Below, one piece after another: positions 8,739 to 16,691 of a DNA stretch of 64,000 nt. A model generated the notes under the pieces. The model searched no databases. It was given only the letters and a program-made list of their open reading frames with translations, and was not told the DNA's origin. The stretch lies in contig JAURXZ010000016.1 in the NCBI GenBank assembly GCA_030654175.1, positions 1-64,000 of the forward strand. Reading direction: 5' to 3'. The DNA is from Bacteroidia bacterium (lineage in GTDB: Bacteria > Bacteroidota > Bacteroidia > 2-12-FULL-35-15). How positions within the stretch are numbered: position 1 is the first letter of the stretch; every line of letters begins with the position of its first letter. The position numbers and the translations under genes are program-made.

Positions 8739-9473
8739 TTATTTTTTTAATTTAATTTCAACCCTTCTGTTCTTAGCCTTACCTGCTTCCGTTTCGTTTG
8801 TATCAATTGGTTTGGCTTCACCATAACCTATAGAAGAAATTCTTGATGCAGGGATACCTTTTGAAACAAAATAATCCATAACACTCTTGGCTCTTTCTTT
8901 TGATAAATTCAAATTGTATGCAACAGGACCTATGCTATCAGTATGCCCTTCTATTACAAAGGATACATTAGTAAAGCTCTTTAAAACTTTGACTGCTTCA
9001 TCTAAAGGCGGATAAGATTCCTCTTTTAAAGTAGAACTGTCAAAATTAAAAAATATTAATTTTTCGTATTTGTCTATTTGTTTTTGTCCTTCTACAACTA
9101 ATACCTGAGCTTTTGCAATCGAATCATTGTATCTCTTTTTAGCTTCTAAAGCCAACGTATTTAAAGCATCTAACCTTTCTAAATATTTAATATAATTAGC
9201 TATTCTAATTACTTGTTTATCGTTATACGTATGCAACGAATCTCTAATAAGGTCAGAAAGTACAGCCTTTTCCTCAGCACTTTTACTATTATTTACAACA
9301 AAAACATCTGTTGGATGTGTTGCAATATAAAAAGCCGCTTTTTTTTCTAAATTCTTTATATAATCAGCTAATTTTATTACCTCAGGATCAGTATAATGGT
9401 GAAGAGAATCTTGTGAAAAACAAGCCAATGAAAATTGGATTGTGAATACAATTAAAAAAAATATTTTTTTCAT
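8739..9473 (-). CDS. OmpA-family protein with two N-terminal repeats (paralogue)
   Basis: This 244-residue protein has the same plan as its neighbour: a signal peptide ending ACFSQ, then two copies of the Y-T/N-D-x-x-V-I-x-x-A-x-Y-I-K-x-L-E motif (about residues 27-43 and 83-99), then an OmpA domain from about 138. The OmpA domain has 'IFFNFDSSTL', NLSKERAKSVMDYF and AKNRRVEIK. The two genes are 138 bp apart and nearly identical in their OmpA parts, so they arose by tandem duplication with gain or loss of N-terminal repeats. The role is probably structural, in the periplasm next to the polysaccharide exporter. Confidence 0.8.
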   Translation of the reverse strand: MKKIFFLIVFTIQFSLACFSQDSLHHYTDPEVIKLADYIKNLEKKAAFYIATHPTDVFVVNNSKSAEEKAVLSDLIRDSLHTYNDKQVIRIANYIKYLERLDALNTLALEAKKRYNDSIAKAQVLVVEGQKQIDKYEKLIFFNFDSSTLKEESYPPLDEAVKVLKSFTNVSFVIEGHTDSIGPVAYNLNLSKERAKSVMDYFVSKGIPASRISSIGYGEAKPIDTNETEAGKAKNRRVEIKLKK

Positions 9474-9512
9474 TTTAAAATTTTATTTTTGGGGTCTTCT
9501 TTGTGTTAATAA

Positions 9513-9549
9513 GCTAATTTGAAAATTAAAAATCTATTTCCAAATTAGC
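9513..9549 (-). terminator. Weak hairpin between beta-barrel and OmpA genes
   Basis: GCTAATTTG at 9513-9521 pairs exactly with CAAATTAGC at 9541-9549 around a 19-nt loop. It follows the beta-barrel gene on the minus strand. There is no clean U-run, so it is a weak terminator or processing hairpin at best. Confidence 0.3.
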
Positions 9550-9581
9550 CTATTATCATATTTCAAATTATTTAATTAATT

Positions 9582-10343
9582 CTATTTGTTTAGGATATCA
9601 CGCAAATATTTTGCAGCATCCTCCGCCTCCTTGCTTCTCTTGTAAGTACTTGGTACTACTTTAACTTCTTCAACAACTTTCGCAACTTTATCTCCACCTA
9701 TTTTAAATACTATACCAGCAGAAAACTGCAAGTAATTTGTACCATCATACTTTTTTTCGAGCAAAACGAATTTAGCTACAGATTGAAGGTAAATTCCAGC
9801 ATTTTTGAAAGCCCAAATGTTAACACCACCACCAATATTTAAGTTACCAGAATTATCATGGTTGATTCCTTTATGCTGACCATGAGGAAAATCTCTATAA
9901 GTATGACCACCTCCAAGTAAAGCATATGGATCGAACCATTTGGTATCTTCAATACTTTTTGTTAAAAGGCTATATTTCGCATTTAAATCTGTAGACCAAA
10001 AATCATGTGGTCGCAAGGTTGTACTGGAAAGAACGAATTGAATGCTCAGTCCTTTCATTATCCGCTTTTCAGCACTCGCATGAATAGGGTAATAATTTCT
10101 ATCATCAAAAACCTTAAATTCTTTAAGACGTGAATCATCGTCATCAACAATATCAGGTCCAAATTGAACGATCCAAGGAGTTTGAGTTAATTTTGACCAC
10201 ATGGTTGTTTTTTTTGTAACAACAGTATCTTGTCCAGGTTTACCACCAAATTGTAAAAATGGCGTGTCTTGTGCTTGAATATTAGTAAATCCAGCAAAAA
10301 ATAAAAAAGCGGATAAGGTAATTGTGATGTACTTTTTTTTCAT
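9582..10343 (-). CDS. Outer-membrane beta-barrel protein
   Basis: I place the start at the ATG at 10343 because it begins the signal peptide MKKKYITITLSAFLFFAGF (cleavage after IQAQ). The longer upstream frame has no credible leader. The 253-residue product has alternating amphipathic strands ('LSIQFVLSSTTLR', 'YLQFSAGIVFKIGG') and a charged C-terminal tail 'SKEAEDAAKYLRDILNK', so it is probably a small outer-membrane barrel. It lies directly downstream of the Wzz-like gene and upstream of two OmpA proteins, so it may be part of the envelope export complex. I do not recognise a named family. Confidence 0.65.
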   Translation of the reverse strand: MKKKYITITLSAFLFFAGFTNIQAQDTPFLQFGGKPGQDTVVTKKTTMWSKLTQTPWIVQFGPDIVDDDDSRLKEFKVFDDRNYYPIHASAEKRIMKGLSIQFVLSSTTLRPHDFWSTDLNAKYSLLTKSIEDTKWFDPYALLGGGHTYRDFPHGQHKGINHDNSGNLNIGGGVNIWAFKNAGIYLQSVAKFVLLEKKYDGTNYLQFSAGIVFKIGGDKVAKVVEEVKVVPSTYKRSKEAEDAAKYLRDILNK

Positions 10344-10469
10344 CAGATTGTTTATTATATGAATAGATATTTTAAATTTAATAATTACTATGTTTTTAGA
10401 AAGCGCAATATTAAAAATAATATTTAAGAATTGCAAAATAAATGTTTTGATTTGTTGGATCTTATCGTG

Positions 10470-11531
10470 TCAATTTTGTTTTTCGGCTATTTCAATAATC
10501 AATTCAGCATATTTTATTCTTAGGAAAACATACAATCCTGCTAATAGAAAACCAATAATAAATCCAAACACAATACCTCGCAAAGGTGAGATGGTTCCTT
10601 CAGGATTTAAAGGCAGCGTTGGCTGATCAATGATTTGAAGGAAGGGGGTTTGTTGTAATGAAGTAAACTTAGATATTTCTAACTGTTTAACGCCTTCTAA
10701 ATAAATGGAATTGCAAACTTCCACGTTTCTCCTTAACTGAAATTCTACAATCATTCCCTGAGCTTTTACCAATTGAAAATTCGCATCTTTCCATCTTGCA
10801 AGTGCAAATTCGGCATCCCTAAGGGCCAAGGCTATAGAATCCACCCTTTTCTGAATAATATCTAAATTTGTTCTGCCTTTTTCCGTAATGCGGTTAACAT
10901 AAAAACTGGTAACAGCCTCCACTAAATATTGATTGAAATATTTTGAAAACAATTCAGATTTCGAATTTACTGTTAACGTAATTATTCCACTTTTAGATTT
11001 TTCGGTTGTTAAAAAATCTTTCTTAATTTGAGCACAAAACATTTTCAAAACACGATTTTCCTGAATACTCAAATTTCCTTCGGTATTAATAAATCTGAAA
11101 CCTCTAAGAGAATCATCTTTCTCCCATATTTCTTTATAACCAAATAGATCTATATAGTGATTAGCTAGTATATTAGTAGTAGAATCAATTGTAGCTTTTC
11201 TAAACAAGGCAGTTTTTAAAATCGTTTCTGCTTTAACGATTTCAATTAATTTGTCTTCATTGATAACTGAGGAAGAACCGCCTCCCATTAATCCGAACTG
11301 GCTGGCTAATGCCATAGCCCCGGACATGCCATCTCCTTTTGAACTTTCCAGCATCATGGTGCTGGAAGCAATATATTTAGGCTTCGAATTAAGTGAATAT
11401 AGCAAGCCTATTACTGAGGTAATGCAAACAATTATGCTTACAATAAGACATTTTCTTTTTAATTCAGCGAAAAATCCCTTTAGGCCTTTAATAATGTCTA
11501 TTAAACTTATGCCCTCTTCTTCTTGCTCCAT
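10470..11531 (-). CDS. Wzz-like polysaccharide chain-length determinant
   Basis: This 353-residue inner-membrane protein has a cytoplasmic N-terminal stretch, a first transmembrane helix at about 29-49 (VSIIVCITSVIGLLYSL), a long periplasmic coiled region and a second transmembrane helix near 320-340. The second helix is preceded by the family's proline-rich segment (TLPLNPEG). This is the Wzz polysaccharide co-polymerase layout. It has no fused tyrosine-kinase domain, and no separate Wzc-like kinase gene is visible in the window. It should set polymer length together with the Wzy-like polymerase at 23403. The Wza-like exporter gene is upstream across a repeat-filled gap. Confidence 0.85.
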   Translation of the reverse strand: MEQEEEGISLIDIIKGLKGFFAELKRKCLIVSIIVCITSVIGLLYSLNSKPKYIASSTMMLESSKGDGMSGAMALASQFGLMGGGSSSVINEDKLIEIVKAETILKTALFRKATIDSTTNILANHYIDLFGYKEIWEKDDSLRGFRFINTEGNLSIQENRVLKMFCAQIKKDFLTTEKSKSGIITLTVNSKSELFSKYFNQYLVEAVTSFYVNRITEKGRTNLDIIQKRVDSIALALRDAEFALARWKDANFQLVKAQGMIVEFQLRRNVEVCNSIYLEGVKQLEISKFTSLQQTPFLQIIDQPTLPLNPEGTISPLRGIVFGFIIGFLLAGLYVFLRIKYAELIIEIAEKQN

Positions 11532-11565
11532 TTTGGTAACGTGCTTATTTTAATAAATTTAATAT

Positions 11566-11731
11566 TCATTTGGGCGTTTCCCTTTTTCTCCCCCCCTTCC
11601 CCTCTCCATTTGGAGAGGGGAAGGGGGGGGAGAAAGGGCCGGGCTTGGAATTTATCCTGAGCCCTGTCGAAGGGCTTCAATCTTCCCTTCCAAGTATGGA
11701 AGGGAAGGATTTCCGTTGCAATCCCTAACGC
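11566..11731 (+). repeat. Dispersed double-hairpin repeat, copy A
   Basis: In order: left arm TCATTTGGGCGTTTC (11566-11580); a near-perfect long C-rich/G-rich hairpin (about 11580-11638); the central arm start CCGGGCTT, interrupted by a nested short repeat (11647-11672); CAATC; a second hairpin CCCTTCCA/TGGAAGGG; and right arm GGATTTCCGTTGCAATCCC ending TAACGC. The arms match copies at 37890, 41094 and 59884, but the hairpin stems do not. Confidence 0.8.
11647..11672 (+). repeat. Nested short repeat inside copy A
   Basis: GAATTTATCCTGAGCC plus TGTCGAAG interrupts the central arm of repeat copy A. A near-identical segment interrupts the right arm of copy D (59964-59987), and a reverse-oriented relative lies at 11913-11936. 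The core CTTCGACAGGCTC type is widespread in bacterial intergenic DNA. Confidence 0.6.
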
Positions 11732-11912
11732 AGAATCAAAATTAAAGAACATCCATCTGACTTTTATAGGGCTTTTATAAAAACTACAGTCGAACTCAGG
11801 ATAGTCTCGAATTTGAACGAATTTACCTGGTAGATAAGTTGAAATAAATTTGTGCGCGCAGGTCATCCTTAGTCCCGCAATACTGCGGGATATGAGTGTA
11901 AGCCATCGCACA

Positions 11913-11936
11913 CCCTTCGACAAGCTCGGGCTGACA
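11913..11936 (-). repeat. Short CTTCGACAAGCTCGGGCTGACA-type repeat
   Basis: CCCTTCGACAAGCTCGGG followed by CTGACA matches, in reverse, the nested repeats in copies A and D. It is probably another copy of the same short dispersed element. Confidence 0.5.
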
Positions 11937-12075
11937 GCGCACTAGGCTAATTATCCTACCCCTTATTCGCATTAATAATGAATCTCTACAAATTTACGAA
12001 ACTGTCTTTGTTAAATTGATTATTGCTAAATTGCTCAACTGTTTTTATTTGCCTACTGAATACTCCAATGAAGAC

Positions 12076-14442
12076 TTACTTCACAAGCTGAGTAAATATA
12101 AGCCATAGCGTTGCAAGGCCGGTTAATTTGATGGTAAAGCCTTCTATTTGTTTATTCCAGTTTATAGGCTCGCTTTCCTTTTTCTGCCTTTTTTCATTTA
12201 CTATTTTCTGAGGCACCACCACTACAGCTCCTTTAGCAACTTTCGGGTAAAATTTAATAAAAAGAAAGGTCTTTGTTTTTTTTACATAACCACCTGCCTC
12301 TAAAACATAGGCTTTTTTCCTATCCGCTTTTTTGTCAAAGCCTAAACCATAATTTTTCACATAATAGCGAACTGATTTACCACTAGTATACGGTGCACTA
12401 ATTTGCTTCAATGTAGAAATATCAGGATAATTAATTAAGCCGGAAATTTGAATTAACTGATCTACTTTAGGTATGATGATCGCATCTCCTCCTCTTAAGA
12501 TATAATTGTATTTTGAACCGGAATCCTTCATTACATCCTGCAATTTAAAAAACAAAAAGCCTGTTTCGAATTCCGTTCTTGATAACGTTGCTCCTTCCGG
12601 AAAAGCATATTGCGTAAAGCCGCCCGCTCTCTGAATCACATCTGTTACTCTTTCATTTTTATTTAATAGCGGATAAACACCCGGATACATGACTTCACCT
12701 TGCAAAACAATATTTTGTTGTAATTCAAAGTTTGGCTCAGTTCTGACTAGTATTTGATCATATGGTTGAATTATAAAACCTTCTGATGTTTTATCAATTT
12801 TAAAATCATCGGCAACCTGAATTGTTTTTATTATCGTTCTGATAGGGGTTAATACGCCTGAACTTGAAACAAAATCAACTGCCCTGGATATTTCAATACG
12901 ATTTTTTGCAGCTTCCTTTTTCAAACCTCCTGCAAGATATAAAGCATCTTTGAGAGTGATTCCATCTCCGTAAGTATAATCACCGGGGCTTCTTACTGCA
13001 CCGATTACCGAAAATACAAATTCATCTTTGAAATAAGACTTAGAAAATATCTTAATGATATCTAAATTTTGAAGTTTAATATTATTGGGAGAATTAGGAT
13101 TTTCTATCACTTCTTTCAGATTGAAAGGAATGTATTTTTTGGAAAAATCAGGGTTAAGTCGAATTACGTATGCCCTGCTATCAAATACGTCATGTAAAAC
13201 GCCTTCCGCTCTTTTAATAATATCAGAAATCCGATCTCCCGGTTTCATCTCATAATTTCCGGGTAATTTTACCGGACCAATAAGTTCAACAAAGTTACTA
13301 TACCCTTCAGGTATTTTCCTTACCAGCACTTCATCTCCATCCAACAATTCAAAATCTTTTTTAGCTATTGCTAAACTGTCGTAGTTAACATCTATAACGG
13401 TTTCTTCATTGTTTGAAAACCTCTTAATTTGAATTCTTTTCCTGTAGGCCCCTGCATCAAATCCACCTGCATAATTAATTACTGATTCCAGGTTTTCTTT
13501 TTCAATTAGTTCATAACCATGTGGTCTTTTTACCTGGCCGTTAATCTTTACCACTCTGCCTGAAGAAGGAACAAAAATATAATCGTTATTTTCAAGAAAA
13601 AAATCCTGCTTACTGTCCGGATTCATTAAATATTCATATACATCAAGCGTTTTTATGGTTTGCCCCCCCCTTTTTACATATATTTTGCGAACAGAACCGA
13701 TGGTACGTATGCCTCCAACAGTAACCAATGCATTAAATGTTGTATTGATTGCAGGAATAGTAAAGGCACCCGGATTATTTACTTCTCCAACAATATTAAC
13801 AGTGATAACCCTTGAATACGTTAGTGTTATATCAATCTGAGAATTATTCAAATCATACACATTTTTAAATTTGCCTGCGACCAATCCTTTGGCATCTTTG
13901 AAAGTAAGGCCCTTCAAATAAATCCTCCCAACTAGTTTTGGATTAATCGCTCCGTCCTCATCTATCGTAAATGCACCATTAAAATCAGAATACCCCCAAA
14001 TGGCAATACTTATTTCATCTCCAATGCCTAGTATATAGTTATCGGGAGCCTTGAGTTGGTTTGCTTTATCGTAAAATTTGATGTTGTTATTTTTGAAAAA
14101 AGAGTGCCCAAAAATAGTTTCCCGACTGGTATCTTTTACTATAGGAGTATCAATATTTTTCACATTTGAATCAGTACTTTTTTCAGTAGATCTTTGTTTC
14201 TCCCCGGGAATATTTTGCTTTTGTTCTATAATAGTTCTCTCAGCTAACTTTCTTGCCTTAAATTCCGTAATTTTCTCCACTTCTTCCTCTGAAGCTCCCA
14301 TCATTTTTAATTTTTCCGGGCTTGGGATTTCTTCAGGACTAACCGTATTTGTATCAATTGCTGAAGGTAATTGCCTTACCTGGCCAAATGAATTAAAGGA
14401 GAATAGCAATCCAATTAAACAAATAACTAATGAATGTTTCAT
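12076..14442 (-). CDS. Wza-like polysaccharide export protein with SLBB domains
   Basis: This 788-residue envelope protein has a signal peptide (ending NSFGQ), then a polysaccharide export domain near residue 130-220 ('NYILGIGDEISIAIWGYSD', 'GAINPKLVGRIYLKGLT'). Several SLBB-type repeats follow, recognisable by recurring segments such as 'VNIVGEVNNPGAFTI', 'FVELIGPVKLPGNYE', 'FSVIGAVRSPGDYTY' and 'VLQGEVMYPGVYPL'. It ends in a hydrophobic helix (LTGLATLWLIFTQLVK). It should form the periplasm-spanning and outer-membrane channel for the polymer. A TACTTTTG box precedes its start by 18 bp. The length is typical for Bacteroidota versions, which are much longer than E. coli Wza. Confidence 0.88.
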   Translation of the reverse strand: MKHSLVICLIGLLFSFNSFGQVRQLPSAIDTNTVSPEEIPSPEKLKMMGASEEEVEKITEFKARKLAERTIIEQKQNIPGEKQRSTEKSTDSNVKNIDTPIVKDTSRETIFGHSFFKNNNIKFYDKANQLKAPDNYILGIGDEISIAIWGYSDFNGAFTIDEDGAINPKLVGRIYLKGLTFKDAKGLVAGKFKNVYDLNNSQIDITLTYSRVITVNIVGEVNNPGAFTIPAINTTFNALVTVGGIRTIGSVRKIYVKRGGQTIKTLDVYEYLMNPDSKQDFFLENNDYIFVPSSGRVVKINGQVKRPHGYELIEKENLESVINYAGGFDAGAYRKRIQIKRFSNNEETVIDVNYDSLAIAKKDFELLDGDEVLVRKIPEGYSNFVELIGPVKLPGNYEMKPGDRISDIIKRAEGVLHDVFDSRAYVIRLNPDFSKKYIPFNLKEVIENPNSPNNIKLQNLDIIKIFSKSYFKDEFVFSVIGAVRSPGDYTYGDGITLKDALYLAGGLKKEAAKNRIEISRAVDFVSSSGVLTPIRTIIKTIQVADDFKIDKTSEGFIIQPYDQILVRTEPNFELQQNIVLQGEVMYPGVYPLLNKNERVTDVIQRAGGFTQYAFPEGATLSRTEFETGFLFFKLQDVMKDSGSKYNYILRGGDAIIIPKVDQLIQISGLINYPDISTLKQISAPYTSGKSVRYYVKNYGLGFDKKADRKKAYVLEAGGYVKKTKTFLFIKFYPKVAKGAVVVVPQKIVNEKRQKKESEPINWNKQIEGFTIKLTGLATLWLIFTQLVK

Positions 14443-14460
14443 AATGAAATTTTATTTTCG

Positions 14461-14468
14461 CAAAAGTA
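14461..14468 (-). promoter_or_regulatory. Possible -7 box for the Wza-like gene
   Basis: TACTTTTG on the minus strand matches TAnnTTTG and lies 18 bp before the ATG at 14442. A TTTTG about 24 bp further upstream is slightly too far for the ideal -33 spacing. Confidence 0.4.
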
Positions 14469-14570
14469 AGTTTTTAAATTGAATGTTTTGTCCAAAATCT
14501 AAAGGTTTTTAAGCCCTATAATCCCGAATTGGTCTTCGCCACAAGCAATCCGGATAATCACAGGAAATAT

Positions 14571-14611
14571 CATTAATTAACAAGATCTCTCGATAAAACT
14601 CGAGATGACAG
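14571..14611. repeat. Short CTCGATAAAACTCGAGATGACA-type repeat
   Basis: The gap before the Wza-like gene contains TCTCTCGATAAAACTCGAG followed by ATGACAG. This imperfect inverted repeat resembles short dispersed elements seen in many bacterial genomes. No second copy is found in this window. Confidence 0.3.
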
Positions 14612-14647
14612 AATAGATGTAATTTCGATGCATCAGTGGGTTACAAA

Positions 14648-15763
14648 TCAAAATCTATATTTTATTTTTCTGGTTTTTAATGCAAAAAAGAGGTAGGTAA
14701 ACAGCAAAAATAAAAGCCCCATTACAAAAGCCATAATAAAACTGGAGTAATATCTTCCTAACAACAAAAACACCATCACTATAAAAATATTTAAAAAACC
14801 TAGTAAAATACTTGCCTTAACATGGGATAACCCCAAATCAATTAAAATATGATGAGCATGATTTCTGTCAGCAGCAAATGGATTTTGTTTTTTTAACAAT
14901 CTTGAGAAAACAATTCTGGTGGTATCAAATATAGGAATGAACAGAATAGATATAATAAATATGATTCTGTTTTCAGGTTTGAATTGATAATCTATCATTG
15001 TAAACGATTCTATAGTTAAAAACCGAAGAGTCAAAAAGCCTATCAAAAAACCGATTATTAGGGAACCTGAGTCGCCCATAAATATTTTGTTAGTTCCTGA
15101 AGACAAATTATACCTTAAGAAGGCTGCTAATATTCCTATTATACAAATGCAAATCAAAAAGGAAAAATCCCGATTGGTAAAAAAGAATATGACTGCATAT
15201 ACACTACAAATAATAATCCCAATTATTCCTGCCAAGCCATCAATACCATCAATAAGATTATATGCATTAATAATAGCTAACATTAAAATTAAAGCCATAG
15301 GTAAAGAAAGGAAAGGAGAAATTTCATAAATATTGAAAAAGCCATACAAGGAAGTTATTTGCAATTGGGGTATAAACATTATAAAGGAAATGGCAATCAA
15401 TTGACCAATAATCTTAACTTTTGCGGTAGAAATGACCAAATCGTCCTTCAGCCCAACCATAAAAAGTACGGTTAAACCTGCTATTAAATTATTACCTCCA
15501 AAGTGTAATAGAATTGATTGTATCAATGAAACCATTAATATCAAAGTGGTAAAGAATGCAACCCCACCAAAGGATGGGGTCGGAATCATATGAGCACTTC
15601 TTGAATTGACAGGAGTTGACAATTTTTTTGCATTCGTTACCAATATCACTTTAGGTATTAATATGTAGGTTGTGATAAAAGCACCTAAAAAAAGAATTCC
15701 GGTAAATAATAAATAATGTGACAGGAAAACCTGCTCCAATATTTCAGAACTAAAAATATTCAT
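14648..15763 (-). CDS. WecA/MraY-like undecaprenyl-phosphate sugar-1-phosphate transferase
   Basis: This 371-residue polytopic membrane protein has about ten or eleven hydrophobic helices. It carries the family's conserved cytoplasmic motifs: DDLVISTAKVKIIGQ (Asp-Asp for Mg2+), NLIDGIDGLAG, 'FMGDSGSLIIGF', and the C-terminal HAHHIL in DRNHAHHILIDLG. It should move a HexNAc-1-phosphate from UDP to undecaprenyl phosphate, starting a repeat unit. A PglC-type enzyme of the other fold lies directly upstream at 15884, so the locus has two candidate initiating enzymes. A TATCTTTG box is 22 bp before its start. Confidence 0.9.
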   Translation of the reverse strand: MNIFSSEILEQVFLSHYLLFTGILFLGAFITTYILIPKVILVTNAKKLSTPVNSRSAHMIPTPSFGGVAFFTTLILMVSLIQSILLHFGGNNLIAGLTVLFMVGLKDDLVISTAKVKIIGQLIAISFIMFIPQLQITSLYGFFNIYEISPFLSLPMALILMLAIINAYNLIDGIDGLAGIIGIIICSVYAVIFFFTNRDFSFLICICIIGILAAFLRYNLSSGTNKIFMGDSGSLIIGFLIGFLTLRFLTIESFTMIDYQFKPENRIIFIISILFIPIFDTTRIVFSRLLKKQNPFAADRNHAHHILIDLGLSHVKASILLGFLNIFIVMVFLLLGRYYSSFIMAFVMGLLFLLFTYLFFALKTRKIKYRF

Positions 15764-15785
15764 CGTCTTATTTTAAAAATTGATA

Positions 15786-15793
15786 CAAAGATA
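15786..15793 (-). promoter_or_regulatory. Possible -7 box for the WecA-like gene
   Basis: TATCTTTG on the minus strand matches TAnnTTTG, 22 bp before the ATG at 15763. No TTTG is found 19-21 bp upstream, so support is partial. Confidence 0.35.
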
Positions 15794-15883
15794 ATTTTTT
15801 TTTAATAGAATAATAAATTATAAAAGACGCTAAAAGGATATATTTACAGGATGACAGCGGTAATTAATCCGATATATATTGTT

Positions 15884-16558
15884 TTATCTTAATTCTTGAG
15901 GCAATATAGGCAGATCCTTGAATACCTTATAAACTAATTGACTTTTAGGGGAAATAATAACCCAACCTGTAAGAAAAATGAGCATCAAATCGGAATAGAA
16001 ACTCAAGTTTTTTTGATTCCAAAGCTCCAACTCGCCTTTGTAGGGCGATATATGCGATTTGTAAAAATCTTGCAATGACAATTTTGTTTCCGAAAGCAAG
16101 CGCTCTTCATCCCTAAAAACAATTGAACCAATACCAGTCAATCCTGGTTTAATATTATAAATTACAGCTTTTACATGTTCCGGATATGGTTCAAAAGTTT
16201 TATCTACCAAAGGACGAGGGCCAACGATACTCATATCTCCTTTTAAAATATTTATGATTTGAGGCAGCTCGTTTATTTTTGTTTTACGCAAAAAATCGCC
16301 CATTGGTAAAATCCGTGGATCTTTTCGTGTAGTATGTATTCCTGTTCCAATATTGGGACTATTTTTCAGCATTGTGGCAAACTTCCAAATAAAAAACGGT
16401 TTATTTTTATAACCAATGCGTTTCTGAAAATAGAAAATGTAATGTTCACCGGAAAGTAATAATCCAATAGAGATAAGAATAAATAAAGGAGACAAAATGC
16501 CTAAAGCAAGAGCGCTAAAGAAAATATCAAAAAAACGTTTAAAAAAATATTTATACAT
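15884..16558 (-). CDS. PglC/WcaJ-type initiating phosphoglycosyltransferase
   Basis: This 224-residue monotopic phosphoglycosyltransferase has the minimal PglC-like length, without the extra N-terminal helices of WcaJ. It has one N-terminal re-entrant hydrophobic segment ('FFKRFFDIFFSALALG'), the motif KRIGYKNKPFFIWKFATM, GDMSIVGPRPLVDKTFEPYP, and the likely catalytic Asp-Glu in GIGSIVFRDEERLL. It should attach a sugar-1-phosphate to undecaprenyl phosphate at the inner membrane. Placement beside a 4,6-dehydratase (16692) and a reductase-like SDR (17937) resembles QuiNAc-type loci, where a PglC-type enzyme starts with that sugar. Confidence 0.9.
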   Translation of the reverse strand: MYKYFFKRFFDIFFSALALGILSPLFILISIGLLLSGEHYIFYFQKRIGYKNKPFFIWKFATMLKNSPNIGTGIHTTRKDPRILPMGDFLRKTKINELPQIINILKGDMSIVGPRPLVDKTFEPYPEHVKAVIYNIKPGLTGIGSIVFRDEERLLSETKLSLQDFYKSHISPYKGELELWNQKNLSFYSDLMLIFLTGWVIISPKSQLVYKVFKDLPILPQELR

Positions 16559-16691
16559 AAAAAAGTTGGAAGTTTGAACGTTTCATTTCGTTTGTTGAAT
16601 TTTTTAATTATTGACTATATATAGAGCTGAAAGTTATCCTGATTTAAATCGTTAAATATGATTAGTTTTTTTAACTTTCAACAACATTAAT

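Larger units (their letters stand above)
11532..12075. other. Repeat-filled intergenic gap
   Basis: This 544-bp gap between the Wza-like and Wzz-like genes holds repeat copy A (11566-11731), short nested repeats of the CTTCGACAAGCTC type, and a small hairpin (TCCCGCA/TGCGGGA at 11873-11890). The open frame through it is composed of repeat sequence, and I see no gene. Confidence 0.7.

Noticed and set aside
11507-11923. Open frame of 138 codons
   Set aside because: It runs through repeat copy A and other short repeats, has no family features and overlaps the start of the Wzz-like gene.
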